Origin: Lunularia cruciata
Lineage: Eukaryota > Streptophyta > Marchantiopsida > Lunulariales > Lunulariaceae
Length of the DNA stretch: 64,000 nucleotides
NCBI GenBank assembly: GCA_948567375.1
Contig: OX419761.1
Span: 59,991,089 to 60,055,088, forward strand
Direction: 5' to 3'
In this document: piece after piece, positions 30,815-41,593 of the stretch
Layout of the letters: the number at the start of each line of letters is the position of its first letter
How positions within the stretch are numbered: position 1 is the first letter of the stretch
Notes under the pieces: generated by a model
Databases searched by the model: none
What the model was told of the DNA's origin: nothing
The model's input: the letters and a program-made list of their open reading frames with translations, nothing else
Program-made: the position numbers and the translations under genes

Positions 30815-31860
30815 TCACACACTAATATAATAACAACTCCACATAACATACACCATAGCTCCGCATAACATACACCAAAAGCCTACACGTACAAGTGCCA
30901 AGCTTGGGTTCATATTACCATCAATTTTTGGGAGGTGGCATGGCACACAATTGCAAATATGATCCTTCCAAACAACACCATCCCATTGTTCCAACATGAG
31001 GATTCCAAAATCTCATTCATCCTCAAGATAATGCGGCCTGTAGTAAAATCAAGTGTTGTTGGTACTATTTGTTGTAGATATACATAGTCACCTAGATGAA
31101 ATTGATGGATCAAGGATAACCTATAAACTACTCCTTGAATAGTAGCATAGTATAAAGTATCCCAATACTAAGCAATCGCCAAGTTCTCAAAGGCTATCGA
31201 CATCACTCTCCAAAAGATCTTTGCTTATTGAGAACATGCTCTCATCTATACGTTTGGATCATCCAAGTCCAAAACTATAGTAGCATCCTGATGAGTGACT
31301 ATAGGTAAATCTGGATCTTGTCCATAGAGTTAAAAGTAAGGAGAGAAGAATGTTAAGGAGGCTTACCAGCTGAATCAATAGCCCATGGCCAACCAAGGTA
31401 ACTAGAGATCCAAGTCTCCCAAGTAGCCTTTTTGCAAACCATACTTACATAATCCTCTCTTCACTATTTGAACCACTCTCTCTAGTGAGTCATTTGCCTT
31501 AGGGTGATCTTGAGAGGTAGTATGATTATCAATCAAAGCCTTGTCTCATAAGACCTAAAACTCCTGAAAGAACTATGTATCATGATCAGTCAAAACCTCA
31601 ATTGGTGCACTAAAATGACTAAGAACCCAATCCATGGACAAGTAAGCCGTCCCTTCATTAGACTTGTCAAGAAGTTCCACCAACTCAATCCACTTGGAGA
31701 AGTGCTCCACCATAACCAAAAATACCAATGATGGCTCACAATCAATGGTACAGATCCAACAAAGTCCAAAGTCCAATGGTAATCAAATCCTATGATATGT
31801 AATGCATGTAATTGTGGCATAAGAGAATTAAATGATGATCTAACTTGGTCACAAACCACA
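30815..31860 (-). pseudogene. Integrase and C-terminal tail of copy E
   Basis: The core is recognisable from MVEHFSKWIELVELLDKSNE and FSAPIEVLTDHDT at 31776-31573, the first and second catalytic regions. The C-terminal domain appears at 31113-30910 (IHQFHLGDYVYLQQ, FTTGRIILRMNEIL), then WKDHICNCVPCHLPKIDG and FWCMLCG at 30980-30830. The last Cys pairs resemble the start of a PHD-like zinc finger. Several stops and shifts separate these blocks. Confidence 0.75.
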
Positions 31861-32499
31861 CATCTAGCAAAAAATTGCTATACATTGGTCAGCATTCCGC
31901 ACCACCAATAATAACTCTGGAGTAAGCTAAATGTATGCTTTACTCCAAAATGTCATAGCTCCTCATGAGCATGACAAACCAATTGTGATCTTTGAGATGG
32001 AAGTGATATTACTTGCACTCTACCATCCTCCCATACATGAAGAAGGTGTTTGTCCTCCAATCTAAATACCTGGCTTGTTGAAGAAAATGGTCTCTCTCCT
32101 TGGCCCCAATTGTGTCACCCATAACACCAATGCAAAGATAATGCATCACTAAGACATCATAAATGTTTCATTGAATTGTACTAATATCTCCACCCCTTGG
32201 ATTTATGACCTCAATAACTGCTCATGTATGCATTGAGAGAGATACCACCAAAGCCTTAGAGAATCTACATAAAAAGGTAGATGCATGCCAACCTAGTACC
32301 ATCTCCTCATTTGTCTCACCATGCCAACATGCTCCGGTCTGATCTTGCTAGCTAGGACTTGGGTTTCTACTCAACCTATCTGATCATGGTTCACCACTCC
32401 AAGTTTGTGAATAACCATAGAATCATACTCTTGTAAATCAGAGCCCATCATGCAAGTTTCTTTGAAAGCTTGTCGGATTTTATCAACCACTTTAGTGGT

Positions 32500-33930
32500 T
32501 GATGATCAATGATGAGAATGAAGGGTTACCAAATAGGTAACATAAAAAATGTGTTACCACCCATACTACTACCAAGCATTCTCTCTTATATGAACTATAC
32601 TTTGCCTCCGCTGAAGTTTTGGAGCAACTAGCATAGGCCACCACAAACTCTTTCTTCTCATCATCATGTTAGATGAGTATTGCTCCAAGCTCCAATGTAC
32701 TCCAATCAGTGTGAACTTAGAATGGTCGTCCTCTGATCAGTCTCCTAAGAATAAGGGCAAATTTAAACCTCTCCTTGAGCTTTACAAAAGCTCTCTCTTG
32801 CTTATCTCCCCAACACCACTCTTTTGTAAGCTTGGTCAGCTTGGTTAGGTCTTGGCAATGGCACTAAATCCTCTAACATATTGGCAATAGAAGTTCACCA
32901 ACCTAAGGAATGTTTGCAATTTACTCACATCCATAGGCCAAGGAATATGTGCAATAGCCTCCACCTTGGTTTGCTGAACACCAAGTCCTCTAGAGTAGAT
33001 AGTGTGACCCAAATACTCAACCTACTCATGGAAGAATCTACACTTCCTAGGATGTAATTTGAGTCCATAAAATCTCAATCTCTCAAACACCTTCAAAAAA
33101 TGTCTCTCATGCTCCTCCATAGTAGTGTTATACACTAAAATGTCATCAATATAACACCAAAAAAAATCCAATTATGCTAGGATCCTATCCATGACCCTCT
33201 AGAACTTCGCAAGAGTGTTCTTTAACCCAAAAATTAAGACCTCCATTGATATAATACATCCTTGCCATGAGTATCAATAGCCCCAAATGCTATCTTGGAC
33301 TTATCCTCCTTCTTAATTAGAAACTAATGATATCTTGATCAAATATCCAAAGTACTAAAGACCTTTGCATGCCCAATTGCATCAAAGATCTCCTCTAATG
33401 TAGGCATGCCATATCAATTAGCTCTAGTCTATCAATTGATAGGACAATAATCTCCTCACATCTGCCTATTTGTGCAATTGCCACGCATATCCTTCTTGGC
33501 TGGCATCACTATAGCTAACACATACTCTCCATGTGAAATCTTCACCAAACCAACCTCCAAAAGGTCACTACTCTGGCTCTGAATAAATGCTCTCTCCATG
33601 TCACTATATTTGTAGGGACGTCCAAAAATGAGTGTATCACTAATAAACTCAATGTAAATATCAGGTCCTTTTAGAGCACATAAATCCTTCATATTGAAGG
33701 CAAAAAACTCATGTAGCTCCTCAAGAACCTCCAAACTCTCTGTCTTTCTCCTCTTATAAGCTTGGGTCCAAGATCTGGCTCCCAAGTATCCTTTATAACT
33801 GATGTAGAGTGGAAGACATATGGATTGGCTACTACATTGGGCCCTTGGGAGTAGTAGTGTCATGCCTCCAACCACTAGAGTTCCAAACCTCAATGTGGAA
33901 ATTCTGTCTGATCTGGTTGCAAGCTCCATA
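32500..33930 (-). pseudogene. RT and RNase H of copy E
   Basis: The frame from 33929 runs through LEVLEELHEFFAFNMKDLCA, FGRPYKYSDMERAFIQSQ and GLVKISHGEYVLAIVMPAKK, the usual RT entry. Then come TLEEIFDAIGHAKVFSTLDI, IKKEDKSKIAFGAIDTHGKD, and the catalytic CYIDDILVYN near 33140. The thumb (EYLGHTIYSRGLGVQQT) follows, and RNase H near 32550-32720 (VHTDWSTLELGAILI, EFVVAYASCSKTSAEAK). Stops and shifts break every block. Confidence 0.85.
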
Positions 33931-34669
33931 TGTCCTCTAGCTGCATCCCAAGTAGACCATGCTCATCTGGATGGACCCCAAGTAGACCACTCTTATTAGT
34001 AGCCATTGGTTGTGTCCCAAGGATACCCTGCTCACTTGGTCCATCGCTCCTAGCATGTGATTGAATCATCTTTATAGGCATAGAGCTCACAAATGTCCGA
34101 GTGGTGATGCCTATCAAGCACATCCTACTCTACTCTGCCAAGCCAAGGCTCACAATCCAAGTCAAAAAATTTAGGTCCATAGCTTGATCTAACACTTGAC
34201 TCTTGGATGCCTCTAACATTGATATAACAATGGTAATACGAGTACAAAAGCCCATTACCCGCTCCCTCTCATTGGTGTTGAGCTCCACCAACTATTATAA
34301 CTATGAGTCCTAAACAAGTCCAAGGCCACCTTCTTAAAAAGCATGGGAGCTTGGGAAACTCATAAGTATGGGTAAAGCGGCTCTGGGCTATCCAACAAGG
34401 TTCACCACTATTATAGGTGACCTATTAACCATCTGAGATGAGTGCCCAACATCCAAAATGTCATCAATAGTTATATGGTCTAGTTATTGAATCCCATCAT
34501 AAGCACATAATGGACCCCCTTTGGGTAGGAGGCTCATCCACCAAAGATAAAGATGATGAGCCCGTGATCCCACTCTAGCTACATCTAACAACATGGCAAG
34601 TCCCACCCAAGAATGGACCTGATGTGTACTCACCACCACCCAAGTTCAAGAATCACCCATCAAAGGTAC

Positions 34670-35078
34670 TACAACAATATGGAGTTTAGCAACAAAGTTA
34701 GTCGGGCTTACGAAGTAGAGAATAAGACAAAATAGCCTAGAATATTCTAGAAGCATCTAAGAAGCTTCTTGGGAAGCTTCCCAACTAGTTAACTTGCGCC
34801 CTAAGCAAGTAGCTTCTAGAAGCTTCTAACTAGCTTAGCTTGCACGCCAAGTAGACGGCTTCTAGAAGGAAGCTTCTTGAGAAGCTTCCTGGTTAACTTG
34901 GCTTGCACTCCAAGAAAGCGGCTCAAGGAAGTTTCTTGAGAAGCTTCAAGGATCTTGTATGCTACCTATAAAAACCAAAGCCAAAGCTCATGCTAGGCAT
35001 TCGGAGGTTTCCCTCATTCAAGTGTCCCAATGTGAGTTTCCATTCTCCTATTTCTCTCCTCGGTTTCGGTCTTTTATA
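34670..35078 (+). repeat. Solo chromovirus LTR, TSD GGTAC, inside copy E
   Basis: A 409-bp LTR in plus orientation, flanked on both sides by GGTAC (34665-34669, 35079-35083). Its termini have decayed from TG..CA to TA..TA, both by transitions. It interrupts the protease-RT interval of copy E, so it is younger than E. It keeps a perfect heat-shock-element trimer and a TATA sequence. Confidence 0.93.
34739..34974 (+). promoter_or_regulatory. Heat-shock-element trimer and TATA box in the solo LTR
   Basis: aGAAt aTTCt aGAAg at 34739-34753, several GAAGCTTC pairs after it, and TATAAAAA at 34967-34974. If active it would fire towards increasing coordinates, into dead element DNA. Confidence 0.6.
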
Positions 35079-35650
35079 GGTACATTCTCCAAAATATAGG
35101 TTAGAAAAACAGATTGATGAACATAGAGATGTCATAGTATACATAACATCTCCCAAAACACACCAAAATGGAGACCTTAGAGACCTTGATCTTGGCCGTC
35201 ATGGATATGTCCCTAACATGGCCATCCAAAAATTGCCAAATAAATGGGACCATGTGTCTCCAAATCCTACACCCTAGCAAGGAAATATCTATTGGTAGGG
35301 TCTCTTGGTAACCCTTGATTGTTGATATCAATAATAATCCAAGATATTGATATGCTAATTGTGCCAATTGATGCAGAGAGACTCACCTAGTAGTCTAATC
35401 TCTCTCCATATACAAGTATCTTTGTACTCATATACTTGCCTGTAGTACTACAACTAGTCTAATCCTAATCCCACCAAAAAATTTCAATAGACATAATCCC
35501 TCTATTAGATATTGCCAAGCAATGAGTGTGGTATCCAAGGATGACAACATGAGAGACTTTGGAGGCTCATCCTCACACTAGTCTCTTAATACAAAGGCTC
35601 CACTCCAAGCCTATTACACCAACTGATCTGCATGTTATTGCAATGCCTCC

Positions 35651-36534
35651 TTAGAACTCTACAGTGGAACATCCAAGGTGGATACGATGATCCCATTCGT
35701 ACTCCAAAATCCAAGTGATTTTCTTTTGTACTAGAGTATCCTCTACATGGGTGTTCCACTCCAATAAGTCACTAGGCCAAGTAACAAAACCATTGAAAGC
35801 TAAAATTGATGCCATGGTCCCTAATTGTAGTGAGCCAAGATTGCCACTACTAAAGTGTATTGGTAGGCAACATACATGTCCCTCATCTGATTGCCAACCT
35901 AGTCTATAGGAGGTTATCTTCTCCCAATAATCAATATTGAAACCCATGGGGTATAAGACTGCTCCACCAACTAGCACATCATATGACTCTTTTATTGTTG
36001 CAATAGCTTGAGCTCTCACCACAAAGCTATTAGTTGGATGACCAGGCTGAATCTGGAAAATGAGCTCTCTTTATATGTTGTATTGTGTAGAACCACCCCT
36101 AGAGATGCATACATCTGAAATGGACACATTGGTCTACATTGGTCTACATTGGTCTTCCGTAGATCCATATTGACAACTATAGCCTTCCCCAACATAAAGA
36201 GATGCACATTAACATCTAATAAGATCCTCTATGGTGTATAGACCTTACCTAAAGGTCCCACCAAATAGAAAATCCTCCTTTGGTTATCCAATAGGACAAC
36301 TCCAGTTGTAAACCACACTTGCTCAAAGGCATGTTTAATTGGTAATTCCTCCAATCTAGATGTTGTTGCTTGCCGTAAACCACTAGTCGCTAAGGAGATC
36401 CCATGCGCCTCAACCAAGGCAACTCCACTACTCACCACCTCTGCTCTAGAAGCATGAAACACATCATCACTACTCTCATAAAATGTGGTAGTCAAATGGA
36501 ACACTAGAGTTGGGTAAACTCCCAATGTGAACAT
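35651..36534 (-). pseudogene. Protease region of copy E
   Basis: Two open pieces, 36534-36229 (GVYPTLVFHLTTTFYESS, GVVLLDNQRRIFYLVG) and 36022-35651 (ESYDVLVGGAVLYPMGFNID, with YWEKITSYRLGWQSDEGHVC). The second resembles the C-terminal half of gypsy retropepsins ('DVILGG-L-P'). The catalytic Asp motif is not clearly visible. Confidence 0.5.
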
Positions 36535-36835
36535 GTCACTAGCTCAAAATAAAGGGAAGCGCATACTCAATTGAGCCTCCCCAAACATTGAGCTAGACTC
36601 AATATGTGTAGTAGTAGGTAGTTGACTAGCATCTAGTCTATCATGCACCTCATTGCCACCTACCACACCTACACTCTGATGTTTAGGAGCCATGGATGTT
36701 GTCTATAATGCCTCAAAGAGTGTGAAAGATTGGGGAAGTCTGACTTGTCTACCATCCTCTCCTCTCTATTATTCCAATTCCACTATGCTCCTTTAGGCTC
36801 TAAAGCATATACAACACTCCTAGTCAATGTGGAAA

Positions 36836-37163
36836 ATGCATCTACCTATGCTGATTTGCACATAAAGTCTAAGATATCTTTATCACAAAAATGCATCTAC
36901 CTATGTTGATTTGCACATAAAGTCCAAGATATCTCTATCACGAAAATGCATCTACCTATGCTGATTTGCACATAAAGTCCAAGATATCTCTATCACAAAA
37001 ATGCATCTACCTATGCTGATTTGCACGTAAAGTCCAAGATATCTCTATCACAAAAATGCATCTACCTATGCTGATTTGCACGTAAAGTCCAAGATATCTC
37101 TATCACAAAAATGTATCTACCTATGCTGATTTTCACATAAAGTCCAAGATATCTCTATCACCA
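36836..37163. repeat. 55-bp minisatellite, six copies
   Basis: ATGCATCTACCTATGCTGAT begins at 36836, 36891, 36946, 37001 and 37056, and a sixth copy (ATGTATCTAC) at 37111, all exactly 55 bp apart. Units differ by a few transitions. The period is not a multiple of three, so the expansion destroyed the reading frame of copy E between gag and protease. Confidence 0.95.
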
Positions 37164-38100
37164 ACATAAGAAGTGGAAGTCTTTGCACCCAAATTTGATC
37201 TCCTCTTAGCTATGGTCATGCTAGCCAATCTCTGCTCCAATTGCTCAATCCAAGTAACCATGACTATATCAAAAGTAAAGGCAGGTACTACATCCCTACT
37301 AGGTGTGGATCCTCCACCACCACCTCTACCACCACCACTCACTAGTTGTTGCTGACTTGAAAATGAAAGTAAGGGTCTAGCTACACAAGGCACTCCACTC
37401 GCTCCATAGGGTCTAGGCTATCCACTCTATCTCCAAAAGCCAACATAGCATGGTGCAATCTATTACACTCTAGAAAAAGTAATAGTTGTGGATGAGTTTG
37501 CCCTACCAAATCCAAATGTCACCACTCTCTCCTCCACCATGTTGAGCTCAATGCACTTAGCCAAACTAAAGACCCTTGCCAAAGTAGGTGAAGTAGCCTA
37601 TAACAACATAACATCATGTAGTCTATGTTGCAACTCTTTATATAGGATCCCATACCAAAATTGGACTGCTTGGGCATCAGTAACTCCCTAAGTGAAATTG
37701 ACTAGCCATCTGATGTAAGTGTATGCCTTGTGTAGGCTCTCTCCAGCCTTTTGTTGGAACTCTTGCAAGCTACTCAACTTGTTAGTCCCTACTCCTTGGT
37801 AGTTCTACCTCAAGCACTAGAAGAACTCCACCATGGGATTAAACTCCGATACTACACCACCTCATGTAGTGGTATCTCCACTTGTAGTAGCATCATCTCC
37901 AACTAGTGCACCTCCACTAGATCCACCAATGCTACTAGAGATAGAACTTGTGGGTACTACCAATCTATGCTTAGCAACCAAGCCTGAAATTATGGAAATG
38001 TAGTTTGTAAACCAATATTGTCTCCATAGCTTGATCTTCTCCAAGTAATCTCTCATAAACTCATAATAGTGATCCATCAGTGGACCCAATAAGTACTAAA
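37133..38100 (-). pseudogene. gag relic of copy E
   Basis: The minus strand reads MDHYYEFMRDYLEKIKLWRQ (from 38089), a Ser/Gly-rich linker, EFQQKAGESLHKAYTYIRWL, GVTDAQAVQFWYGILYKELQ, RVFSLAKCIELNMVEERVVT and finally TSTSYVGDRDILDFM. The 'GVTDAQAVQFWYGIL' and 'ELNMVEERV' blocks are typical of one gypsy gag lineage. Breaks occur near 37860 and 37480. Confidence 0.65.
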
Positions 38101-38450
38101 ACATGCCATGAAGGGTGTGAACAAAGTTAGGTTTCGCATTTGCTACAAATCACACCAACTATTAAACTCCTAAATGAAGTCATCCAACTCAATAGTACTC
38201 ACTGAACCAGAGTAGCACTTGGGGCCTTTGGATGCCCCATAAATCTCATCTATGTCCCATGACAATTGTGCGGACACACCAAGTGCACTCTCAGTTGAAT
38301 CACTCTTGTATCAAACTCCAACTCAAAGTCATCTCCTCTCTAATTGGGATCTAAGGAGCAAATTGATATTGAGTACCACTTTGGGTAAACCACTATGTAC
38401 TACAATGTTACCTCCTCTAGAATCCCAAAAGAAATCCATCGTGACATTGT

Positions 38451-40560
38451 AACTTAGACCGCAACCATAACCACCACAAGCACCCCACCAAGTGCCAGCA
38501 CTAACTAAACACCACCCACTAATGTAGCTCTAACTATGAAAACCTACACTAGAGGAAAGAACAACCTGTAACCTACCATCACAACACACACTCTCACAAT
38601 CTGCAAGTGATTACTTCCTACCTCATTGGAGAGAAACATAGGTAGTCTTACTGGTCATCACTCTAACCTCACTACCACAAGCACACCAGAGCACAAACAT
38701 TCTAAATTTGGAGCACCTCACACAAACATGGTGCACAAGCATGAAGTAGAGAATGGAGGGGGTCCACTCATAAGAAGTCTAAACAAAACTCTCCTTCTCA
38801 TCAATCAACACCAGACTGACTCTGCCACCATTTGGCATTTTACATAATAGGAGTATCTACCTACTTCCTAAGCTACCAATATCATAAAGAATGGGATCAA
38901 ATTGCCTCTCCTAGCCAAAGCTACATGTTATAGGTATCATTGGAATAATCATTAGGACAACAAGCAAAGGTGGACAAGGAGGCCAGGGCACCAATTTAGG
39001 AACCAAAGATCTGGGGTTCAAACTTGGTTACGTACAATCTAGAATGGTGAGTAGATTTTGCCAAACAATTACCAACAAAAATCATCTAAACTAGCTAGTC
39101 TCCTGCTTGCTGGCCTTTGTAGCCTCTCATAGCACACAATTTGCAATAGATCACCCATTTTTTTATTGATTGACTACAAAGAATGACTTTGGGGATCTTC
39201 CTCATGGATTTCTAAACAAAGACCATGTTTTCTACCAAAGGTAGTCTAGGTACAAAGGAAAAGGATGGACAACTACAAAGGTGGTAAGAACTACAAAGGC
39301 TTGCAAAGATCTAGAAAGTCTAAGCTTATTGAAATCTTAGAATGAAATAGCTATTTAAAAAAACACCATATTTTCTACCAAAGGTGGTCTAGTCATCATT
39401 CTTCAATGATGAGTAGTTGATGAGCACTCCTTTCCCACACAATACATAGTCCTTGCTAAATGAAAACAATTTTCCTTGAATGAAAATGGTCTTTGGCTGC
39501 AATTCTTTACCCAAGTGGCAGCACATTCAAATTTGTCTATAATATTTTGCTCTAAAGGTACTCAAGTACAAAAGTCTTTGAGTCTGAAGGTACTCAAACT
39601 TGAGTTCTTTGCCTCCCACCAACATTTATGGTCATGTCTAATTTGACATTCTTCCCTCCAAATGCCTTTGCTTTGAGCTTCTTCCATTTGTACCTTTGCA
39701 TAAAAAGCCACAACTCTAAAGGATACTTCAAGTACAAATTTTTCCTTCCTAAATAATTAATTATTTTGTCATACTCTTGACAAACAAGAAGAAATTTTTT
39801 TGTGAAAATTTAAGCCCCACATGAGATTCTTCCATATATCCATATCCATATATCTGTATCCATATGGAAGAATCCCGCAAACTCAAAAATTGACTTAATT
39901 TAGAACATCCCATTACCAAGAAGACAATACTTTTAAGAAGTGAATTTGATCACCATTAAATAAATGAGTTAACTCAAACAAGTTCCTAATCCACTAAAAT
40001 ATTACAAAAGCATCTATCCACAAAAATCATATCCTCTTGAACTTAGTTTGAATTGGAGGATTTTAGTCTAAGCAAAAGCTGTCTTTATGGATGCCTTTTT
40101 CTAATACAAGTGGCACTAATTATAAGAATGGTGGTATTAATTGGCATGGGTGCCGTACTAATTTAGTATAATATTCAGTATATGAAGTTCAAGTGTTAGT
40201 TTGAATTTTACCGACAAGTTGTTTCTAAATAGGATTGAGCTTCATAAGAAAAATACAGTGTGATTCACACTATTATAGATTGCGAGGGAAATTCATTTCT
40301 GCTTTTTATGGTATTTGAAACTACAGTTTCTTAAATTTTTTAATTTGATAGATAATCTAATTGATCTTATCGTGAATATATATCTATGGTTTCCGGTAAA
40401 AAAATACTGATTAAACTACGGATATTTTATATCTCTATAATTGTATTGTATACATCTTCTTAATTTTATAAGAGTTCCTTACACTATAATAATTTACGAG
40501 ACCAAGCATAAAAAAATTCACTAAATCGCTACCGAATCCCAATTGAAACCTTCAACTGAT
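38451..40560. other. Anonymous DNA, AT-rich to the right
   Basis: No gene visible. Two similar words TTTTCTACCAAAGGTAGTCTAG (39227) and TTTTCTACCAAAGGTGGTCTAG (39370) suggest an old local duplication. A 13-bp inverted repeat lies at 39825-39837/39862-39874 (GATTCTTCCATAT). Confidence 0.5.
39825..39874. repeat. Inverted repeat GATTCTTCCATAT
   Basis: Arms 39825-39837 and 39862-39874 are exact reverse complements around an AT-rich loop of short CATATC repeats. Confidence 0.7.
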
Positions 40561-40568
40561 TTAGCTTC

Positions 40569-40612
40569 GAAACATAAGGGATTAAATTCAGAAACATAAG
40601 GGATTAAATTCA
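40569..40612. repeat. 22-bp tandem duplication
   Basis: GAAACATAAGGGATTAAATTCA occurs twice head to tail. Confidence 0.9.
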
Positions 40613-41339
40613 GGGATTGAACATATTGGATCAAGTCAACGTAGTACTTTAAGCAAGTCAAACAAATGCCCAAAGTTGTTATGTCCTTTCGCGGCGAGAG
40701 GCATGATTGTGCCATCCCATAGTTTCTGTTTCTCATCTCAGTTGGCGCTGAGAAACCCAGTGGTGGCCAGCCCCCCAATTCGGCCCTTGTGATTATTGTT
40801 AACTTTCACTGCAGTCATGGCCTTGTACGCCCCCAGTGCTTCGCTTTGGGCAAGTATGTTTTACATCAAACAAACTACGTGATACGAGTCAACGACTGTG
40901 GGTATCTGAATCTACCTTCAAACTACCACCGCAGTTATCCAACTGCGCTGGGATGAAGTCTACACCATTTGCACAGACTTGACCAAAAGCCGCAAGTTGC
41001 TGGAGGTCGAGAGGCGATCATTAAAGTCCCACCCACCTTTGTTTGCTTTGCCAGGCCCACACTCCTTCCCTGTAGGCACGTTCAGGCAACACCTCGTATC
41101 CGTCGTTTAGAGAGGATAGGGGATCCTCTTGCACAAACTCCATGACTGAGCAATATCTGAAACGAAACCAGGAGATCACTTACCAGCGAATCTCCAGCAC
41201 TCCAGCCCTCCTGCGTTTGAATAATCTCCTGGACTCGCCTCAGTTCGTTATCTCCTAGATCCGTTTCATGCGCAAAGTCCGAAGGTTCGTTTGACTCTTC
41301 GCGCAGTTGTCGGTAACAGGAGTCAGAAGTCCAAAGCAT
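40600..41339 (-). pseudogene. Decayed low-copy gene, divergent from the carboxylesterase
   Basis: From ATG 41339 the minus strand reads MLWTSDSCYRQLREESNEPS, then ELRRVQEIIQTQEGWSAGDS up to a perfect donor GTAAGT. Downstream, in changing frames, come MEFVQEDPLSSLNDGYEVLP, KANKGGWDFNDRL, LDLQQLAAFGQVCANGVDFI, AYKAMTAVKVNNNHKGRIGG and LWDGTIMPLAAKGHNNFGHL. The pieces read like one protein, but frameshifts and stops separate them. I do not recognise the family. GC content is higher than in the transposons. Its start is 255 bp from the start of the carboxylesterase, so the two may once have shared a divergent promoter. Confidence 0.45.
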
Positions 41340-41593
41340 TATGCTAACCCGACACGAGGAAAAATTAAAAGCCGCAATTGAGCCTTAGAAGTTACCCTTA
41401 CGTTTTGTCGAACGACTTTGTAAGAGCAGACGTTCGTTCCGTTCCTGGCGGGTGAAAATGTGACCAAGGCGGTGGTTTTTCACCGTTTTCAAATCGCAAG
41501 AAAGGAAGAAAGCAGTGGACATTCATATCCTCAATTGATGTCACGCATTTTAAGTTAGCCTCTTGAGGAGGATTTTAATCTTGCAAAGCAGAG
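41340..41593. promoter_or_regulatory. Putative divergent promoter / 5' UTR region
   Basis: A 254-bp interval between the two divergent starts. No clear TATA box is seen on either side. GC is intermediate, with imperfect GGTGAAAA/TTTTTCACC inverted words around 41452-41485. Confidence 0.3.

Larger units (their letters stand above)
30560..38450 (-). mobile_element. Decayed Ty3/gypsy element of a second family, copy E
   Basis: Read leftwards it carries gag (about 38100-37480), a repeat-expanded gag-protease interval, protease-like DNA (36534-35650), RT and RNase H (33930-32500) and integrase (31860-30815). Gag-to-integrase order places it in Ty3/gypsy. Its RT (CYIDDILVYN) and gag share no close similarity with the chromovirus copies, so it is another lineage. 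No convincing LTR pair or target duplication was found, so the ends are approximate. A solo chromovirus LTR sits at 34670-35078. Frameshifts and stops occur throughout. Confidence 0.85.

Noticed and set aside
36836..37163. Regular short repeats as a CRISPR array
   Set aside because: Units are contiguous 55-bp copies without unique spacers, and the DNA is a plant nuclear retroelement.
38780..38830. PBS for copy E near ACTCTGCCACCATTTGGCA
   Set aside because: Only a partial match to a tRNA 3' end and no LTR could be placed next to it.
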